From: Podocnemis expansa
Taxonomy: Eukaryota > Chordata > Testudines > Podocnemididae
Direction: 5' to 3'
Assembly (NCBI GenBank): GCA_007922195.1
Contig: ML681964.1
Span: 9,839,861 to 9,903,860 of the forward strand
Length of the DNA stretch: 64,000 nucleotides
The notes under the pieces: generated by a model
Told to the model about the DNA's origin: nothing
Seen by the model: only the letters and a program-made list of their open reading frames with translations
Database searches by the model: none
Part shown: piece after piece, positions 12,201 to 24,848 of the stretch
Layout of the letters: the number at the start of each line of letters is the position of its first letter
How positions within the stretch are numbered: position 1 is the first letter of the stretch
Made by a program: the position numbers and the translations under genes

Positions 12201-15200
12201 CCCTGCCTCAGTCACAACCTCCTCCTTCACCTCACCGTGACTGGAAAGCAGCACCTCATCCATAAAATCCGGGCTTCAGTGAAGCTCAGCACAAACAGCT
12301 GCAAAAAAGAGACTTTTGGTTTGCCTTAGTTCTCTTCGCTCTGTTGCCTAAAGAGAACACAGGCAGGCAGGCTCCATTTCAACCCCCCAAATCCAGACCC
12401 ATTCCCAACCGTATTGCTCAAAGTACCTGGATCCACTCTCTTCCTGCTCCCCCATTCCAAATAATATTTTCAAAATGCAGACTCACATGTGCCCCAGAGT
12501 AAGAGTGATGCAAAAAATCCAGCATCTGGAGCCTGCAAAATGTGGGGCAAAACCAGTAAATTATAGCTTTGAAAGAGGGGAAAAGTGTTGCTTCTATTAT
12601 TCCTCCTAAAAGGTCTGATCACCTGCCCCCTTGTACACATAGTCTAGTACAGAAAGTTGAAAAAAACTCTAATTTGGCACCACTATCGTCTGAATCCAAC
12701 TAAACCCTCTCCTCCCCCCCCCCCCCCATCCTGTCTGCTTTTACTACCTAAATATAATGGGGAGGCAAGTTCTCCTACTCCCGCAGAGCAATCTGATTCC
12801 CAATATATAGTGGTGCAGCAATGTTGCAAAAACAGGTGCCCAGCAATTGAATCCAGTCCATCTGGGAGACTGGATCTGAGTTCTGCAGTGCTGTTGTTGA
12901 TCACAGGGAATCAAGGCCTGGATATGTGAGGTGGAGCAGATAAACGTGCAGTCTTTCAATAGAATATAGGTGATTTAAGCTGAAGACTGGCAAGATCCAG
13001 ATATTTGTGGTTCTACTGAACCAAGATGCATTTAGGGGTGGGTCTATATCTCTGCCTCTCATCTTCTCTGTCCCTGAAAGAGAGATGTCTACAGTTCTCC
13101 ATTTCTGCAAAAAAGTTGGGAAGATGGGCTAAAAATTGGCTGAGTCACTCAGGATCTAGGTGCAGAGTTGTCATTTTTGCAGCATGGTTGCACGAAGATG
13201 CATCATGGTGTGAATTACTTTGGAGCAATAGGAGAAAAGAGGCTTCTCCTTTTAGCTAGTGCAATTTTGGGGCTCCTCAAAAACTGGGAAGATTTGGCAG
13301 GGTCTACCGGTTACCCAGACCCCTCATTCTCCTTTTAATTTGCTAAATGAGTCTTTCAACAGGAGTGTGACTTCTTTGTTGCAGTTGCTCCCCTCACTTC
13401 TGCCTTGGAAGCAGGGGCATTGCTGGAGCCTGGCACATGGGGCTCATGCCCTGAATCCCAGCGCCAGTGCCCTGAGTCCTGTCATGGCCCCTGCCTCTCC
13501 TCATCTCTGGCTGAAGATCCGGGGCCTGGCCACCCGTGGTGGCAGCAGTGGCTGCTTCCGGCCCCATCCAAGGCTGCGCCAGCCCCGGCTGCAGCTGCTG
13601 CTCCCTGCCCTGTCCCCAGCTGGAGATTCAGGGCCAGGCTGGCGCCTGAGGCTGGGTCGGACCCCAGTGCAGAATCGGTTTTTTAAATGTAGTTTCCTTG
13701 ATTTGTGGGAAATAACTTCAGAAGAAAAAGAATAGGATCCTATTTTGATAAAAGAACAAACACTTAAGATTTTTATGCATTAGGAGTTTATCCACATGAG
13801 CAGTACCATCTCAAATGACTTGTATGTATCTTAGGACTTCTTTAGGCCCTAAAGTTGGTTTTGTTTTCCTAGAAATGTAATGTTTTTAGATTTTTTTCCC
13901 AAAGATCTCTCACCATATGATTCAGGAGTACTGCCTAACCTGAAAATATATCTTTCTAACAACAAAAGGAAAGAATGTCATAGCATAGAAAGTCAAGTTT
14001 GTATGTTAAAAGGTGAGTGAAGGGAGCAATACTGCCACCATGAAAGTCAGTTCTGTATTGAGACTAGAGATTTGCTCTGGCTGGTAGTGTTGCTCTTTGA
14101 TTGTTGTCCAACGTAACTCTTCAGAGTAAAGTAATTTCACTTACTGTAGCAGCTCTGGTGGCAAAGCATCCCTGTTATTTTTGTCCCCCAAAAAGGTTGA
14201 CAGAGGTATGCAAAGGTAGGTCCTGAAATGACTGTGCATTACGCAGACAGACCCAGTCCTTCACAGGGTTTCTTTCTCCTCTTATTTTTATTTCTTTCAG
14301 TTCCTAATACTTTATGGTTCTCCCTTCCTTTTGACAATGCAGTTAAGATTTGGTTTCTCACTCCCCAAGAGAAGCACCTGAGGTGGGGGGCACAGAAGGA
14401 TCAAAATGTTCTTGGCCGCAGGCTTGATAAGCATGGGGTGAGAGGATGAAAATTCACTGGTTTTATTGCACAGCATAGAGCCTGCCCATAGCAACTTCAC
14501 CTTGGTATTGCAAATACAAAAGTATTCTGCAGAGATTATTTAGTCATCCAATCATCCTTGTTTTGGAAACACCTGGGAAAAAAACACTCCTGGGTCCCAG
14601 CTGTGTTCCTGGGACTCAGCAAGGGGGAGCTCCCAGCTTGTTTTCAAATAAAGCACAGGAGAAGAGGGACTCCCTGTCCTACATTTCCCTGCTGGCTACT
14701 TAAAAGTCTGCAATATCTTGATGAATCATTAGTTACATTAGTTGACTTACCAAACATCAGGCATTGTCACTTAGTATAGATTCTCATCCAACGCAGGCAT
14801 GAGTAGGGAACCTCACTATTAAAAACTATGTAAACTGAAAATGTGACCCTTTATTACTTCCCTACGTCAAAATTGTTTCTTTGGTCCCTTAAATGGAAGT
14901 ATTCAAGGTCTCCTCATAGACTATGCCCATACATTCATGTAGTTGTTACACTGTAAGAAACATTTCATTTCTCTTAATCATTGTCTCCTAGACTGGGTGC
15001 AGATCTCAGCCCAAGATAGGTTTCACATACATATCCTGGGCAACAGAAAGGCCCCTTTGCTAACATAAGGCAATATTCTTGCAATCACGTTTTTAAAATC
15101 CAGAACAGGATGGGATTTTCACTCAAGACAAGTTGGTTGGTAGAAGCAAATCTGTCACCTCTGCAATTTGCAAAGTAGCTTGCATTTGTTATTTCTGTAA

Positions 15201-16527
15201 GGAGAAGATTCAGTTTGTGGCTTTTTCCCCTCCATCAGCTCCAAATTCTTGTCATGCAGGTCATGGTACAGTGTAGAAGGAGTGGTGTTAAGAAGGAAAT
15301 TTAAGTGATGTGTCCACAACTCATGTGTGTGTTGGTGGAGGGAGTCAGGGTATAATAGATGGCAGTTTTTGCATTTTGTCCAATCCAGTGCCATGAAAAA
15401 AAGGAAGATGGCCTGGTCATTAAGAGAAGACAAGTTACCATCAAAGAACTCTGTCAGCTCACATCTCATAGTGTATTTCACATCACATGACGGTGAAACA
15501 GAAAACAATATGTCAGAACTTGTGGGGCCTGGGCAACTAAAAGTTTGGTACCATCACCTTAGTCAGCCCTGTTCAATAAAGGGTAGCAGAGGGCTATAAA
15601 GAATCCAAAGTGATTTCATAATGAACACGAGGGGGAAAAATAAAAGCAAAAGCCCTGTCACTGAAAACAATTCTATATTGACACAAAAATCCAGATTTTA
15701 CTAACACCTGTCAGGAAACTACTTCTGCATGCTTTAAACTTGAAATAATTTGTGGTGAAAGGTGAAGGACTGAGTGTCATTTTGATGGAAGTCTCTCTAG
15801 CAACTAGCTAGTGAAATAGCATTGGTAGGTGCAATGCAAACTGCATAATCTATGTGTCTTCACCCTGTTTTCGAGGGACAGCATACTTCATCTTTAATAT
15901 CATTCATTCTTTTCCCTCTCAGCTGAAAATGCCAAAGGTCTACTGGATTATGAGTCCTTCATGTCAGAGGACCAGAATATAGGTATATAGTGTACCTCAC
16001 TTTATGCTTGCACAGTACATAGCACATTGTGGATGCTACCATACTATAGGTAATAGTATACCAGTAATTAAAATTGTGCCAAATATGACCTTGACTTCCA
16101 TTATGTGAACAACTAAGAACTGGATTTAGAGCACAATCTCATCTCATGTGCTACAGATCAACTGCCTGCACTCTCAGTTACTACAAGAACTGATCAAACA
16201 ATTAAAAACAGAGATACGCACAAAACTAGACATCACACTACTAGAGCATAGTGGGACACAGATAAAAAACAGGTAAGAGGTGGAAATTCATGAGTGCTGG
16301 CATTCTGTTTTCATATAGGGCTGTGATCAAGTGAGGCTGATTCAGCAAATCTTTGCTAAATAGAGTCACCCCAGTGAAATCAATCTGGTGTTTACGTAGC
16401 ACTCTTAGGTGCAAAAGGCTTCAGAAGTATAGGAAAGCAGTAAGTATGGAATAGCTCAAAGACAATAAGTAAGTAGCTTGAAAAGTCATGGGCAAGAACC
16501 GGGAAGATCAAGAAAGCAACGAGTAAG
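12201..16527. other. Upstream intergenic DNA, no gene seen
   Basis: A gene-poor stretch upstream of the promoter. Contains a C-run at about 12711-12728 and a GC-rich patch at about 13405-13680 with no inverted ends that I can see. A 117-codon minus-strand frame at 15155-15508 resembles nothing I know. No RNA gene or confident repeat family. Confidence 0.5.
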
Positions 16528-16722
16528 GGTAAGTCCGCACTGCAGCTGGGAGGTCTGATTTCCAGCATAGCTAGAGAGACTCACCTTAGGTCTGCTCAAG
16601 TGAGCAAGCTAAAAATAGCAGTGTGGAGCTTGTTCCCTATTCCATGCCCCCCCCCCCCTCAGTTCCCAGAATCCAATCTCAGGCAGCTAGCCTGAACCAC
16701 CATCCATGCTGGTTGAAAGTCT
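16528..16722 (+). mobile_element. Decayed sauropsid MITE (TGTCTACAC-type)
   Basis: Starts 'gggtaagtccgcactgcagctggga' and contains 'gctaaaaatagcagtgtgga'. This arrangement is familiar from a common turtle/crocodilian palindromic MITE beginning GGGTATGTCTACACTGCAGCT and carrying CTAAAAATAGCAGTGTGG. The right end is degraded after the C-run at 16647. Assignment rests on resemblance only. Confidence 0.5.
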
Positions 16723-18624
16723 ACTCCCCAGTCATGGAGAATTACTTCTTTTGCTTTGGTTAAAATACAGAGCTTTTTGTTGTTTGCATATAGTAAGTAT
16801 ACAAATATTTACTCCTTTGGTGACAAAATCCAAAGGAAGGATTTATTATATCTTATTTTATCCATCAGCAAATTCACTTTACATTTTGTTATATTAAATT
16901 CAAAGTTGAACAGTGAAGATCCCTGGACATTGATTCCACAAGATCATACAACTGTTTCTACCAATGACTGTAAAATAAAAGTAATTGAAAACTTGATTTT
17001 AGTTTCTGTTTACATGTTCATATTACTGATTTTGGTATGGTAGTCAATTCATTCTGCTCCTTTCTTTCTTCATTTGTATCAGTGCACTTGAACATCTTAC
17101 TGAGTTCATAATGTAAATAAATATTTATAGAATGACTACACCAAAAATAATACATTGGGGTCTGAGTGGATTGCCACAGTTTGCATTACATAAGGTTATA
17201 CTGTAAACCCAGTCTAGTCAGGTGTTTAGAATTTGAAATAGAAGTACCATTGAGGCAAGCAAGTTTTGTTGCTTTTAGATTGTTCAGCAATATACAAAAT
17301 GTAAGCTTAGAGAGAAGGTTCCTAATCTACAACTATTCTCTAATGTAATGCAAGTTTTATATTTCATACATTACATTTTTTTAATTAAGTAACGCTGATT
17401 AATTTATCTGGAAACATGGGAATGGTGAGTGGGCCTTTTACCAAACTGGCACAAGGGACTAGAGGGCTGCATGAGGAAGGTCACTGTTCCCAGGAACAGT
17501 GAGCTGACTGCATAGTTGCCCTGCCCCCCAAGTACATGTTGGGGCTAAGGAAACCTTCTTTATGTTTTATCACACTTTCACAAGATCAAAATCATTCTAC
17601 AGGGACATTGCTCACTCCTTCAGATCTGGGTCTACAGAAAATAACCAGTACTAGGTACGTCCCATATTTCCTTCTCAGATTCTTTGAAGAATATTCCATG
17701 GTGTTATGAATCATCTCGCAGTATAGCAACTTAGTAGTTGCTTTCTGCTTTCACAACACAGACACTTGACCCTACCTACTGCTGCAACCATGCAACTGAA
17801 AATAATTAGCAAAAGAAAAAAAATCAAATTACTGATCAAAAAGGTCTACCTGCGTCATCCTTTTGTGCTTGACTCTTCCACCTGCTTGCTTGTTTGCTAA
17901 CATGGGCCCCCTAGGGGAGTGAGAGCACTAGGTAAGAGTCTAAAAATATTAGAAGAAGGCAAGGAAATGGCATCCCACTGTTCATCTGCCATGAAATAGC
18001 TAATGTAATATGAAATAGTGCCTGTTAGGAGTATTACTGTATCACAGTGAATAATTAAACAAAACTCATTGACCATGCTCTTTACTGATATTTCTGTTTT
18101 GAATTAAATGTCAACAATAGATCACGTATAACAATAGCATTGCTTAATTTGCACATTATCATTCTGATCAATTCACATTTAAATACTTATCAAGTGAGGA
18201 ACAATCTGGGCCAAAGTTCATCTAGATTTATATCCCAAGTAAGCCACATGTAGGCTGTAAATCCCATATAAATTGGTGCAGAATTAGACCACTAAGATCC
18301 TTAACTGATGTAAATCAGTGTCGCTCCAATGAAGTTAGAACAGCAATGGCAATTTAAACAAGCTAAAGATTTGACCCATGTACTTTTAAACGAAGTCCCT
18401 ATCAGGAGTATATTTAATAATGGGGGTTTCACTTATCCTAGCTGTAAGATGGACTGGCAACACAGTTATTATTAATAGTAACACTTCCCATTATTAAAAC
18501 ACTTCAAGCTTGGGGGAAATAGGCAGAAGAGGCAGAGCCCATGAAGCGCACACTCATCCACAGCATAAAATGGAACCAAAGATTCCAGAACGTTATTGTT
18601 CCTCTGTGATCAGGAAATATCTGT
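16723..18624. other. No gene seen
   Basis: AT-rich intergenic DNA. 18220-18360 has faint similarity to the sauropsid 'taaatc...gtgtaaatcagtg' palindromic repeat. Nothing else recognised. Confidence 0.45.
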
Positions 18625-19740
18625 GAAACTCTGGCAAAACAAACAAGGAAGCCGGTGGAACTTTTAAAGACTAACAAATTTATTTATCACATGAGCTTTC
18701 GTGGGAGAAAATCCCACTTTGTCAGACACTTGTCTCATTCCCTCTAGTGCTGGTCAACACAGAGGATTTCAACCTACTGCTGCAATCAATAACTCTGTTA
18801 GGCCAAGTTGCAGAGGTCTGTGTAGTGGAGCTCAAGATTTCTATCCTGTTAATGAACAAAGTGGATGTCACTAGGAGGTCACATAAGAGAATTTCTAATT
18901 TTTTTAGTTTGCTTTTCCAAAAACTTAGGATTTTAAACATACAAAAAAATTAACGAACAAGGAGTCCTGCAGCACTTAAAGACTAACAAATGTATTTGGT
19001 TTGTTGCAGGAATATGTGCCCCCTTTAATGGTTCTGTTGTTGCTGGTAAGTATCTGTTTAAGACTGGGGGTTTGTCTAAGAGAGGCGAGGTCTGTCTTCC
19101 AAGGCTTCAGAGAATAAGAGATTGTCTTGTAGAAGAGGCTGTAGATCCCTGAGGATATGTTGTAGAGGTCTGATGTGGGGGTTGTAGGTAATGAGAAGCA
19201 TTCTGTTTACTTTCTGTACTAGTCATATTCAGGGTATCCATCTAGCAGAAATCTAAACACTCTATAATCAGTGGGTCAGCATTTCAATCTTCGTGATTAC
19301 TCCATTAATGATTTGTTAATTGCTGTGGTCACACAGATGAATACTAAATCAAGGCTTCAAAGAGAAGCTACTGAAACCGAATTCATTTGTGAATTTGGCT
19401 GCATTGCTTCAGGTCTTAATTGGGACATTTGATTTTTCTCTCATTACAACAGGTAATTTCAACTCATCTCCCTCTGTGTGCTGTTCCCCAGTGTTTGAAT
19501 CTTTACAACTGTTTTGATTTGCTGCTACAGTGTGACCTGTTCCCATGACATACACTTCCTTGCATTTATTTCCTACCATTCTGTAAGTTCTCCCATCTTC
19601 AAAGTGTCTAACAAAGTGGGATTTTCTCCCACAAAAGCTCATGCAAAAAATAGATTTGTTAGTCTTTAAGTTCCATAGACCTCCTTGTTTGTTTGTTTTA
19701 CTGAACTAGACAAACATGGCTACCCCTTTGGATCTTGAGA
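18625..19740 (-). mobile_element. Penelope-like retroelement remnant with inverted terminal segments
   Basis: Outer segments at about 18660-18728 and 19606-19672 are inverted copies of each other: 'aaagactaacaaatttattt...agctttcgtgggagaaaatcccactttgt' against its reverse complement. A third partial copy, 'aaggagtcctgcagcacttaaagactaacaaatgtattt', sits at 18958-19003. 'catggctacccctttggatcttgaga' follows at 19715-19740, a 3' motif common in turtle and crocodilian repeats. Read on the minus strand, 19200 to 19030 gives ITYNPHIRPLQHILRDLQPL then LEDRP, which resembles the Penelope RT region (NP-L-PL-IL--L-PLL), interrupted by stops. Together this suggests a degraded Penelope-like element with terminal repeats in inverted arrangement. 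Boundaries and clade are moderate-confidence. Confidence 0.55.
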
Positions 19741-19929
19741 AAAAAATTAGATTTCACTGCCTTTAAAAAAGTTAAGATTATAAGTCAAATACTTGAATGA
19801 TAGAAAATGTAAGAATTAAAGTTGCCTGTACAACCTTAAGTTAGCCCTTTTGTGAATATGCTTTATGATAAAGTCTTTATTTACATGATCAAACGCTATT
19901 TCTTTTGTGTTCTTTTAACAGTTTTTTGT

Positions 19930-20220
19930 TAAAGAAAGAAAGAAAATAGCTTAATGAAATGTCTGCAGCTAAGCATCTGATGATCATTCTGGACAAGCTA
20001 TTAATGGAGATCATCTAAAAAAACATATCTACAGCCTGTGCCACATGTTCTATCTAGCCATTTAAATGAAAATTATACTTCTGTTCCTCAAACCAGAACT
20101 CAGCAATCTTCAAAAGCAGAGCAATGCACAGACAAGAAACAACACTTAGCTAGTATAAAATCCAGTTTAGATCAGATGAAAACACAGTTAGCACAATGCA
20201 GTCAAAGTCTAGGCGGATGA
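19930..20220 (+). pseudogene. Possible coding fragment or pseudogene, unidentified
   Basis: A stretch of protein-like sequence ending at TGA 20218-20220. The final part reads QQSSKAEQCTDKKQHLAS then IKSSLDQMKTQLAQCSQSL, hydrophilic and compatible with a helix or coiled coil. An upstream frame (SDDHSGQAINGDHLKK, about 19974-20020) would join it if the A-run at 20017-20023 had one more base. A pyrimidine tract and 'ttaacag' at about 19905-19921 resemble a splice acceptor. I do not recognise the protein. It may be an exon, a retrocopy fragment or chance. Confidence 0.25.
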
Positions 20221-20343
20221 AAACGGGAACAGATTATGAAGAACAAACTATATGTGAGGGGAAAAAAGGTAAAAATATGCTTCTCTGAAAGGTCAGAAGA
20301 GTGTAGCAAATTTAGTGACCTCTAACATACATTTCCTTTACAT

Positions 20344-20553
20344 CAGGGGTCTCAAATCCAATGCTCTACAAGGGCCGCATAAGGACTAACAAAGGGCTGC
20401 ATGAGAACTAGTATGTTAGCCCAAGGGCCGCACCACCAAAACCTTTTCATACAACGGTATTGCATATATCAGTAACAATAGTGTCATTGGTGGCCACAGG
20501 AAATAGCTTTAGGGGCTGCATGTAGCCCGCGGGCCACGTGTTTGAGAGCCCTG
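20344..20553 (+). mobile_element. hAT-type MITE (CAGGGGTCTCAAA family), copy 1
   Basis: Ends CAGGGGTCTCAAA...TTTGAGAGCCCTG, 210 bp. Flanked by a perfect 8-bp duplication ctttacat at 20336-20343 and 20554-20561. The interior has 'ttagcccaagggccgca', 'ccttttcatacaac' and 'aatagctttaggggc'. Non-coding. Two more copies lie at 28834-29009 (inverted) and 31830-32024. Confidence 0.93.
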
Positions 20554-20561
20554 CTTTACAT

Positions 20562-21993
20562 GAAAGGCATGTCACACAAAACATCTACCCTGTTTTTATA
20601 AGGGCACACACAACAAGATAGCACTAACATGGAAGATCTTGTAGCATTTGACATAGCTAAAAATGCGTCATGCTTTCTGTTCAATAAATCCTAGTAGTGT
20701 TCCCACCACTTTCCTTTCAACACCTGGTGAACACAAACATGACTATCCTATCTCCATCCCAGAAATATCATGCATCCTGTTTTACTAGTGATCTGATTTT
20801 TCAATGTGTTATCTGGAGTCACAAAATAGTCTTTTGTATTTATCTGTTGGAATCCTGAAATTTCAGCAAAAAAGACAAAAGTCTGCTTAAAAATGCTGTT
20901 CCAAATAAGAAAGATTATTATGCACTAATTCTGCCACCCTCTCTTTAGAAGTAATCCCATTAAAATGAAAGGGATTACTTACACAGTAGGGTGCTACTCA
21001 GTGGGAGTAAGGATATCAGAATATTGCGCTGTGACTTCAGGTAGTGACATCAAGCATATTTCTTATTTAGCTGCCACATGAAAACATCTTGAATAAAGAA
21101 AGCATACTTCAGCATCCTTCTAGATATAGAATTGGCAGCTAAGCCCTAAACATGTGTTTCTGAAGATCTGTAGAGTTATACCTTCTGAAGCCAGATCCTC
21201 AGGAGTTCATTAGGAATTTGCTAAAAATTATGCTGTCTTGCTCGTACGCAGAGATTCACTGAACATTGGGAAGTAAGCATGAAAACTTCCCTGACAACAG
21301 AATTTCACCCTTAGGTGTGATCACTTTCCAAACAGTCAGCGTTAGAATACTAATTCAAAACAAAGTCTACCTGAACCTGCTAGTGAGTGATTCACTTAAC
21401 TACACAATGAAAACTACTAGAACTAATTATCTATACATCATATACAGCCTCTACAGGGCCTAATTCTGCTATCATACAGCCTATACAGGGCATAATTCTG
21501 GTATCATTTATACCAGTTTGACTCCAAGGTAACTGGGATGAATTTCGTAGAATTACTCCTGATTTCCACTAGTGTATGAAAGAACAGAATAAAGCCCCCT
21601 TACCAGTATTTCTGGTGTGCAAAGTGTACTAAGTATGGGGAATATCTATATTACTGTGGTAATGCTAATTTATTTTAACATTTTAATGGCCATTCTAGTA
21701 CTCATCAAGAGAACACTAGAGATTTCCCTGACTGATTCTGATAAGCTGAGGCAAGTCAGTTACTGCAGGCTATACAGTGGGGAGAAAGCTGTAAAAAAGA
21801 TTAATCATTCAATGTGATGCTGTCTTCAGCATAGTTTGCAATGTGATCACTTCTTTAGATGTTTCATTAAGGGATACCCATGCTAGCATTAGTGATGTTT
21901 ATTACTTCTGCTATGTTAGATTCTGTTTGATTTGTAAATGCAAAATTTAGCTCTCATGTTAAAATACAAGATTTGCAATGGAACCCTTTAAAG
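20562..21993. other. No gene seen; old palindromic repeat fragments
   Basis: 20930-21010 ('attctgcc...agtaatcccattaaaatgaaagggattactta') and 21470-21590 ('aattctggtatcatttatacc...actcctgatttccactagtgta') look like decayed copies of the sauropsid AATTCTG/ACACCAGTGTAAATC-type inverted repeat. Otherwise unremarkable. Confidence 0.4.
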
Positions 21994-22001
21994 TTCTATA
22001 A

Positions 22002-22496
22002 GAGGTGTGGCCAAACTGCAGCTCAGGAGCTGCATGTGGCTCTTGAATGAAAAAAAAATGTGGCTCACAGAAGAACGTCAGCAAATCAGTTTAGGAAGCA
22101 GCCCCAGCCTAGGAGTTTTAAATCTCCCACCCTGCACATGCTTTGAGCATGTTCAGAGCATGCTTGGTGGGGAGCCCCAGCCTGTGCCTAACTACTGGAG
22201 CAGCCAGGTAAGGGGGCCCTGGGGATCAGGGAGGGGGCACGAATGCCAGGGCCTGGGGGTCAGGGAAAGGGTCAGGCCGGTGGGGAGAAGTGGTGGCATG
22301 TTTAGATTTTCTTGCAGGCCCTAATGCAGTTTCCTCATTAAATCACGTTTTACAAGTCCTTCTAAATATGACGTTGAATAATAAATGAAAACATGAAGAA
22401 GAAAATAGATACTATACTATATGCCTCATAGTGACTCTCGAAGGTTTAATAATCAAATTGTGTGGCTCTTGAGTTCTGTAAGTTTGGCCACCCCTG
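22002..22496. mobile_element. hAT-type MITE (GGTGTGGCCAAACT ends)
   Basis: Left end gaggtgtggccaaact, right end agtttggccacccctg: imperfect inverted repeats. Perfect 8-bp duplication ttctataa at 21994-22001 and 22497-22504. About 495 bp, non-coding, with internal 'tgtggctctt' near both ends in inverted context. A different hAT family from the CAGGGGTCTC elements. Confidence 0.9.
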
Positions 22497-22504
22497 TTCT
22501 ATAA

Positions 22505-24848
22505 TGTGTTTCAATCTTGCAGGGTTACCTGCAGATATATTCACGGTCTATGAAAGAAATGGAGCTGAAATGTAATGAGGTTATGAATATGGTCAGAATT
22601 GTGGTGTATTTATCCAAGAACATGCAATAAATGGGATGTACGTTATAAGTGAGTAAGTCGGTGAGGGGAAGTTATTCTACTCTGAGTTATGAGACTGGCC
22701 AGTGTGAATGTATTGCTCTAACCTGTTGGGGGCTTAGGGGATATTTATTATATGACCATAATGATTGATTTCAATGGTAACTATACAGGAAGACAGCACA
22801 ATATCTTCTTAGATAAAAATATATAAGTAAACTCTAGTAAGACAACAGGGGGCAGTTGTTAAAGTTCCTGTATCGTGTCTCCGACATGCTGTAAACTCTG
22901 TTTTGCCAGGTGGGGGACTAGAAAGCAAAAAAGAAGATTAAAGAGTTAAAAAGACTTTCCAAGAGGAGAATGGCAGCTTTCTAAGCAGACAGGCTGGCAC
23001 AGACAGATACTATGGAGAAACTGGAAGGAATTGGGCCTCCCAGATCCAGTGAATGGAGAGACTTAGAGAAGAAATAGATATGGATACAGAATGCTGCATT
23101 AGTTTTGAAATATGTTTTCTCTGAAATGCTTTTGTTCTAAACAAACAGTATCTTTACTTCAAGGAAGCTGTACGGTCACTAATTACCTGTCACTGGCTTG
23201 GAGGGAACAGAATGCAATGTCTGAGCCCAAGTGACACATGCAAAGCACCCACTGGATGGAAAGTGAGGGAATCTGGTAACAGCCTGAGACCTGGAAGGAG
23301 AGCACTTGAAGAGATCAACAGCACTCAAAGTTGCAGACCATCTAAAACTGTGCCACTGGTAATTCCATTTATATTTTTCTAATATATTTTTTCTATTGAT
23401 ATTCATGAACAGTAGAGATACAGAAATGAGCGTTGTCATATGAAGCATGCATGTCTTGGTAAGCACATAATATGATTAGCAAAACTGAATAGTGCATTTC
23501 TCTCCATTGCAAGAAAATCACTAGCAACAACAAACTCACATTTTTAAATATGTAACTATTGTAGTAAAACTTGTGAATGATGAAATGGTATGTCAGAGAG
23601 AGACAATTAATAGTAAGAAGATGTTGATTCAGATGAAAATTGGCATAGCTCCATCAATGTTAACAGAGCAGTATAGATTTGTGCCAGGTGAAGATCTGAT
23701 GCATAGCATATGTCTTACAAAAGAAGGCACCCAATATAACATTGAGCTTTATTCCACTATTCATTTATAATGTCTTTAGTTTATTTCAGCCTGTGTAAAT
23801 AAATCATTTGCTTACAGTAACTAAGTCTGTGAATCTAGTTCTTGATCATTTTTGTTTCAAAAACATTCTTATTATTGTTCTCAATATGTCAAACACAATT
23901 TACACCTTATCAACTTAATTCTACATGCCCTAGAAGGTGTAATGAAGTTTTTGATCATTGGACTAGATGGACAGTGTACATGTTGATCACCACATTAAAA
24001 TTATGTAGGAGCTGTGCTTGGTCTCATTAAAATTTCACCTCCAATAGCTCTAAACACTTAAATGAAGTGTTGGCAGATATAATTTCTCTCTTTCTTTTTA
24101 AAATAATGTTATTTATTATTGTAAAATCTAAGTACATCATTTGTAGATCATAAAATGTATAACAATATGAAATTTCATAAAATCTAGCTTTTTTAAATGA
24201 AAAATGCAGCCTCATCAAAACATTTCCTGGACAATTAAATTTTAACAAATTTTTCAGTTGCTCAGTGAAACAATAAAAAAGAAACAAAAATATGTTTAGT
24301 TTCTAACTGAAGCTTTCATTTAATTCTAGTTTTCAGAAACAAACCCCCATCCCCAACTTGCTTTCTTTACCTTCCATTTTTAACCTTTTGGAGAGAAGGA
24401 AAAGGGGCAAAAAGTCCCAGAAAAGAATTTGATTATGTTTTGGTTTAGAAAACAGAAACAAATATAATGGTTAAAAACTAAATGAAAATATTCATTTTAT
24501 TTAGAGTTTTATTAAAAATAATCAATTTTTCCACTAAATACTTAGAATAAAATAAAAATAATTGTTTTTAGATGTTCAGATATAAGATACGCTTAACACT
24601 TTCATTTTAAGTATGTTGAGTCAAACTATCCATTGAAAATTACTTTTCTCATTAGTATGGAAAATTATAAAGAAGTGTATATATGGGTATATAAAGGGTA
24701 TATAAATTATTATAAAGGGTATATAAATTATTATAAAGAAGGGTATATATGTGCTTGTGCAATGTTCATGAGCAGATTTAAAATTAATGAAAACCGTACA
24801 GTGAATTTATTGAAGCATGTCTAGTTATGGTGATGAATGAGGAAAAAA
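22505..24848. other. No gene seen
   Basis: AT-rich intergenic DNA without a recognisable gene or named repeat. 24050-24560 is particularly rich in A/T runs and may be an old repeat. A short tandem repeat at 24696 is listed separately. Confidence 0.4.
24696..24745. repeat. Tandem 21-bp repeat
   Basis: The unit gggtatataaattattataaa occurs at 24696-24716 and 24717-24737, with a partial third unit afterwards. It extends the TA-rich tract from about 24675. Confidence 0.8.

Noticed and set aside
11332..12263. Several 180-216-codon open frames on both strands of the CpG island
   Set aside because: They overlap one another in many frames, are rich in Pro/Arg/Gly/Ala as expected from GC-rich DNA with few stops, and only the 76-base ELK exon matches a protein family.
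15155..15508. 117-codon minus-strand open frame
   Set aside because: No recognisable motif, no paired upstream exon or splice signal that I trust; AT-rich background allows such frames by chance.
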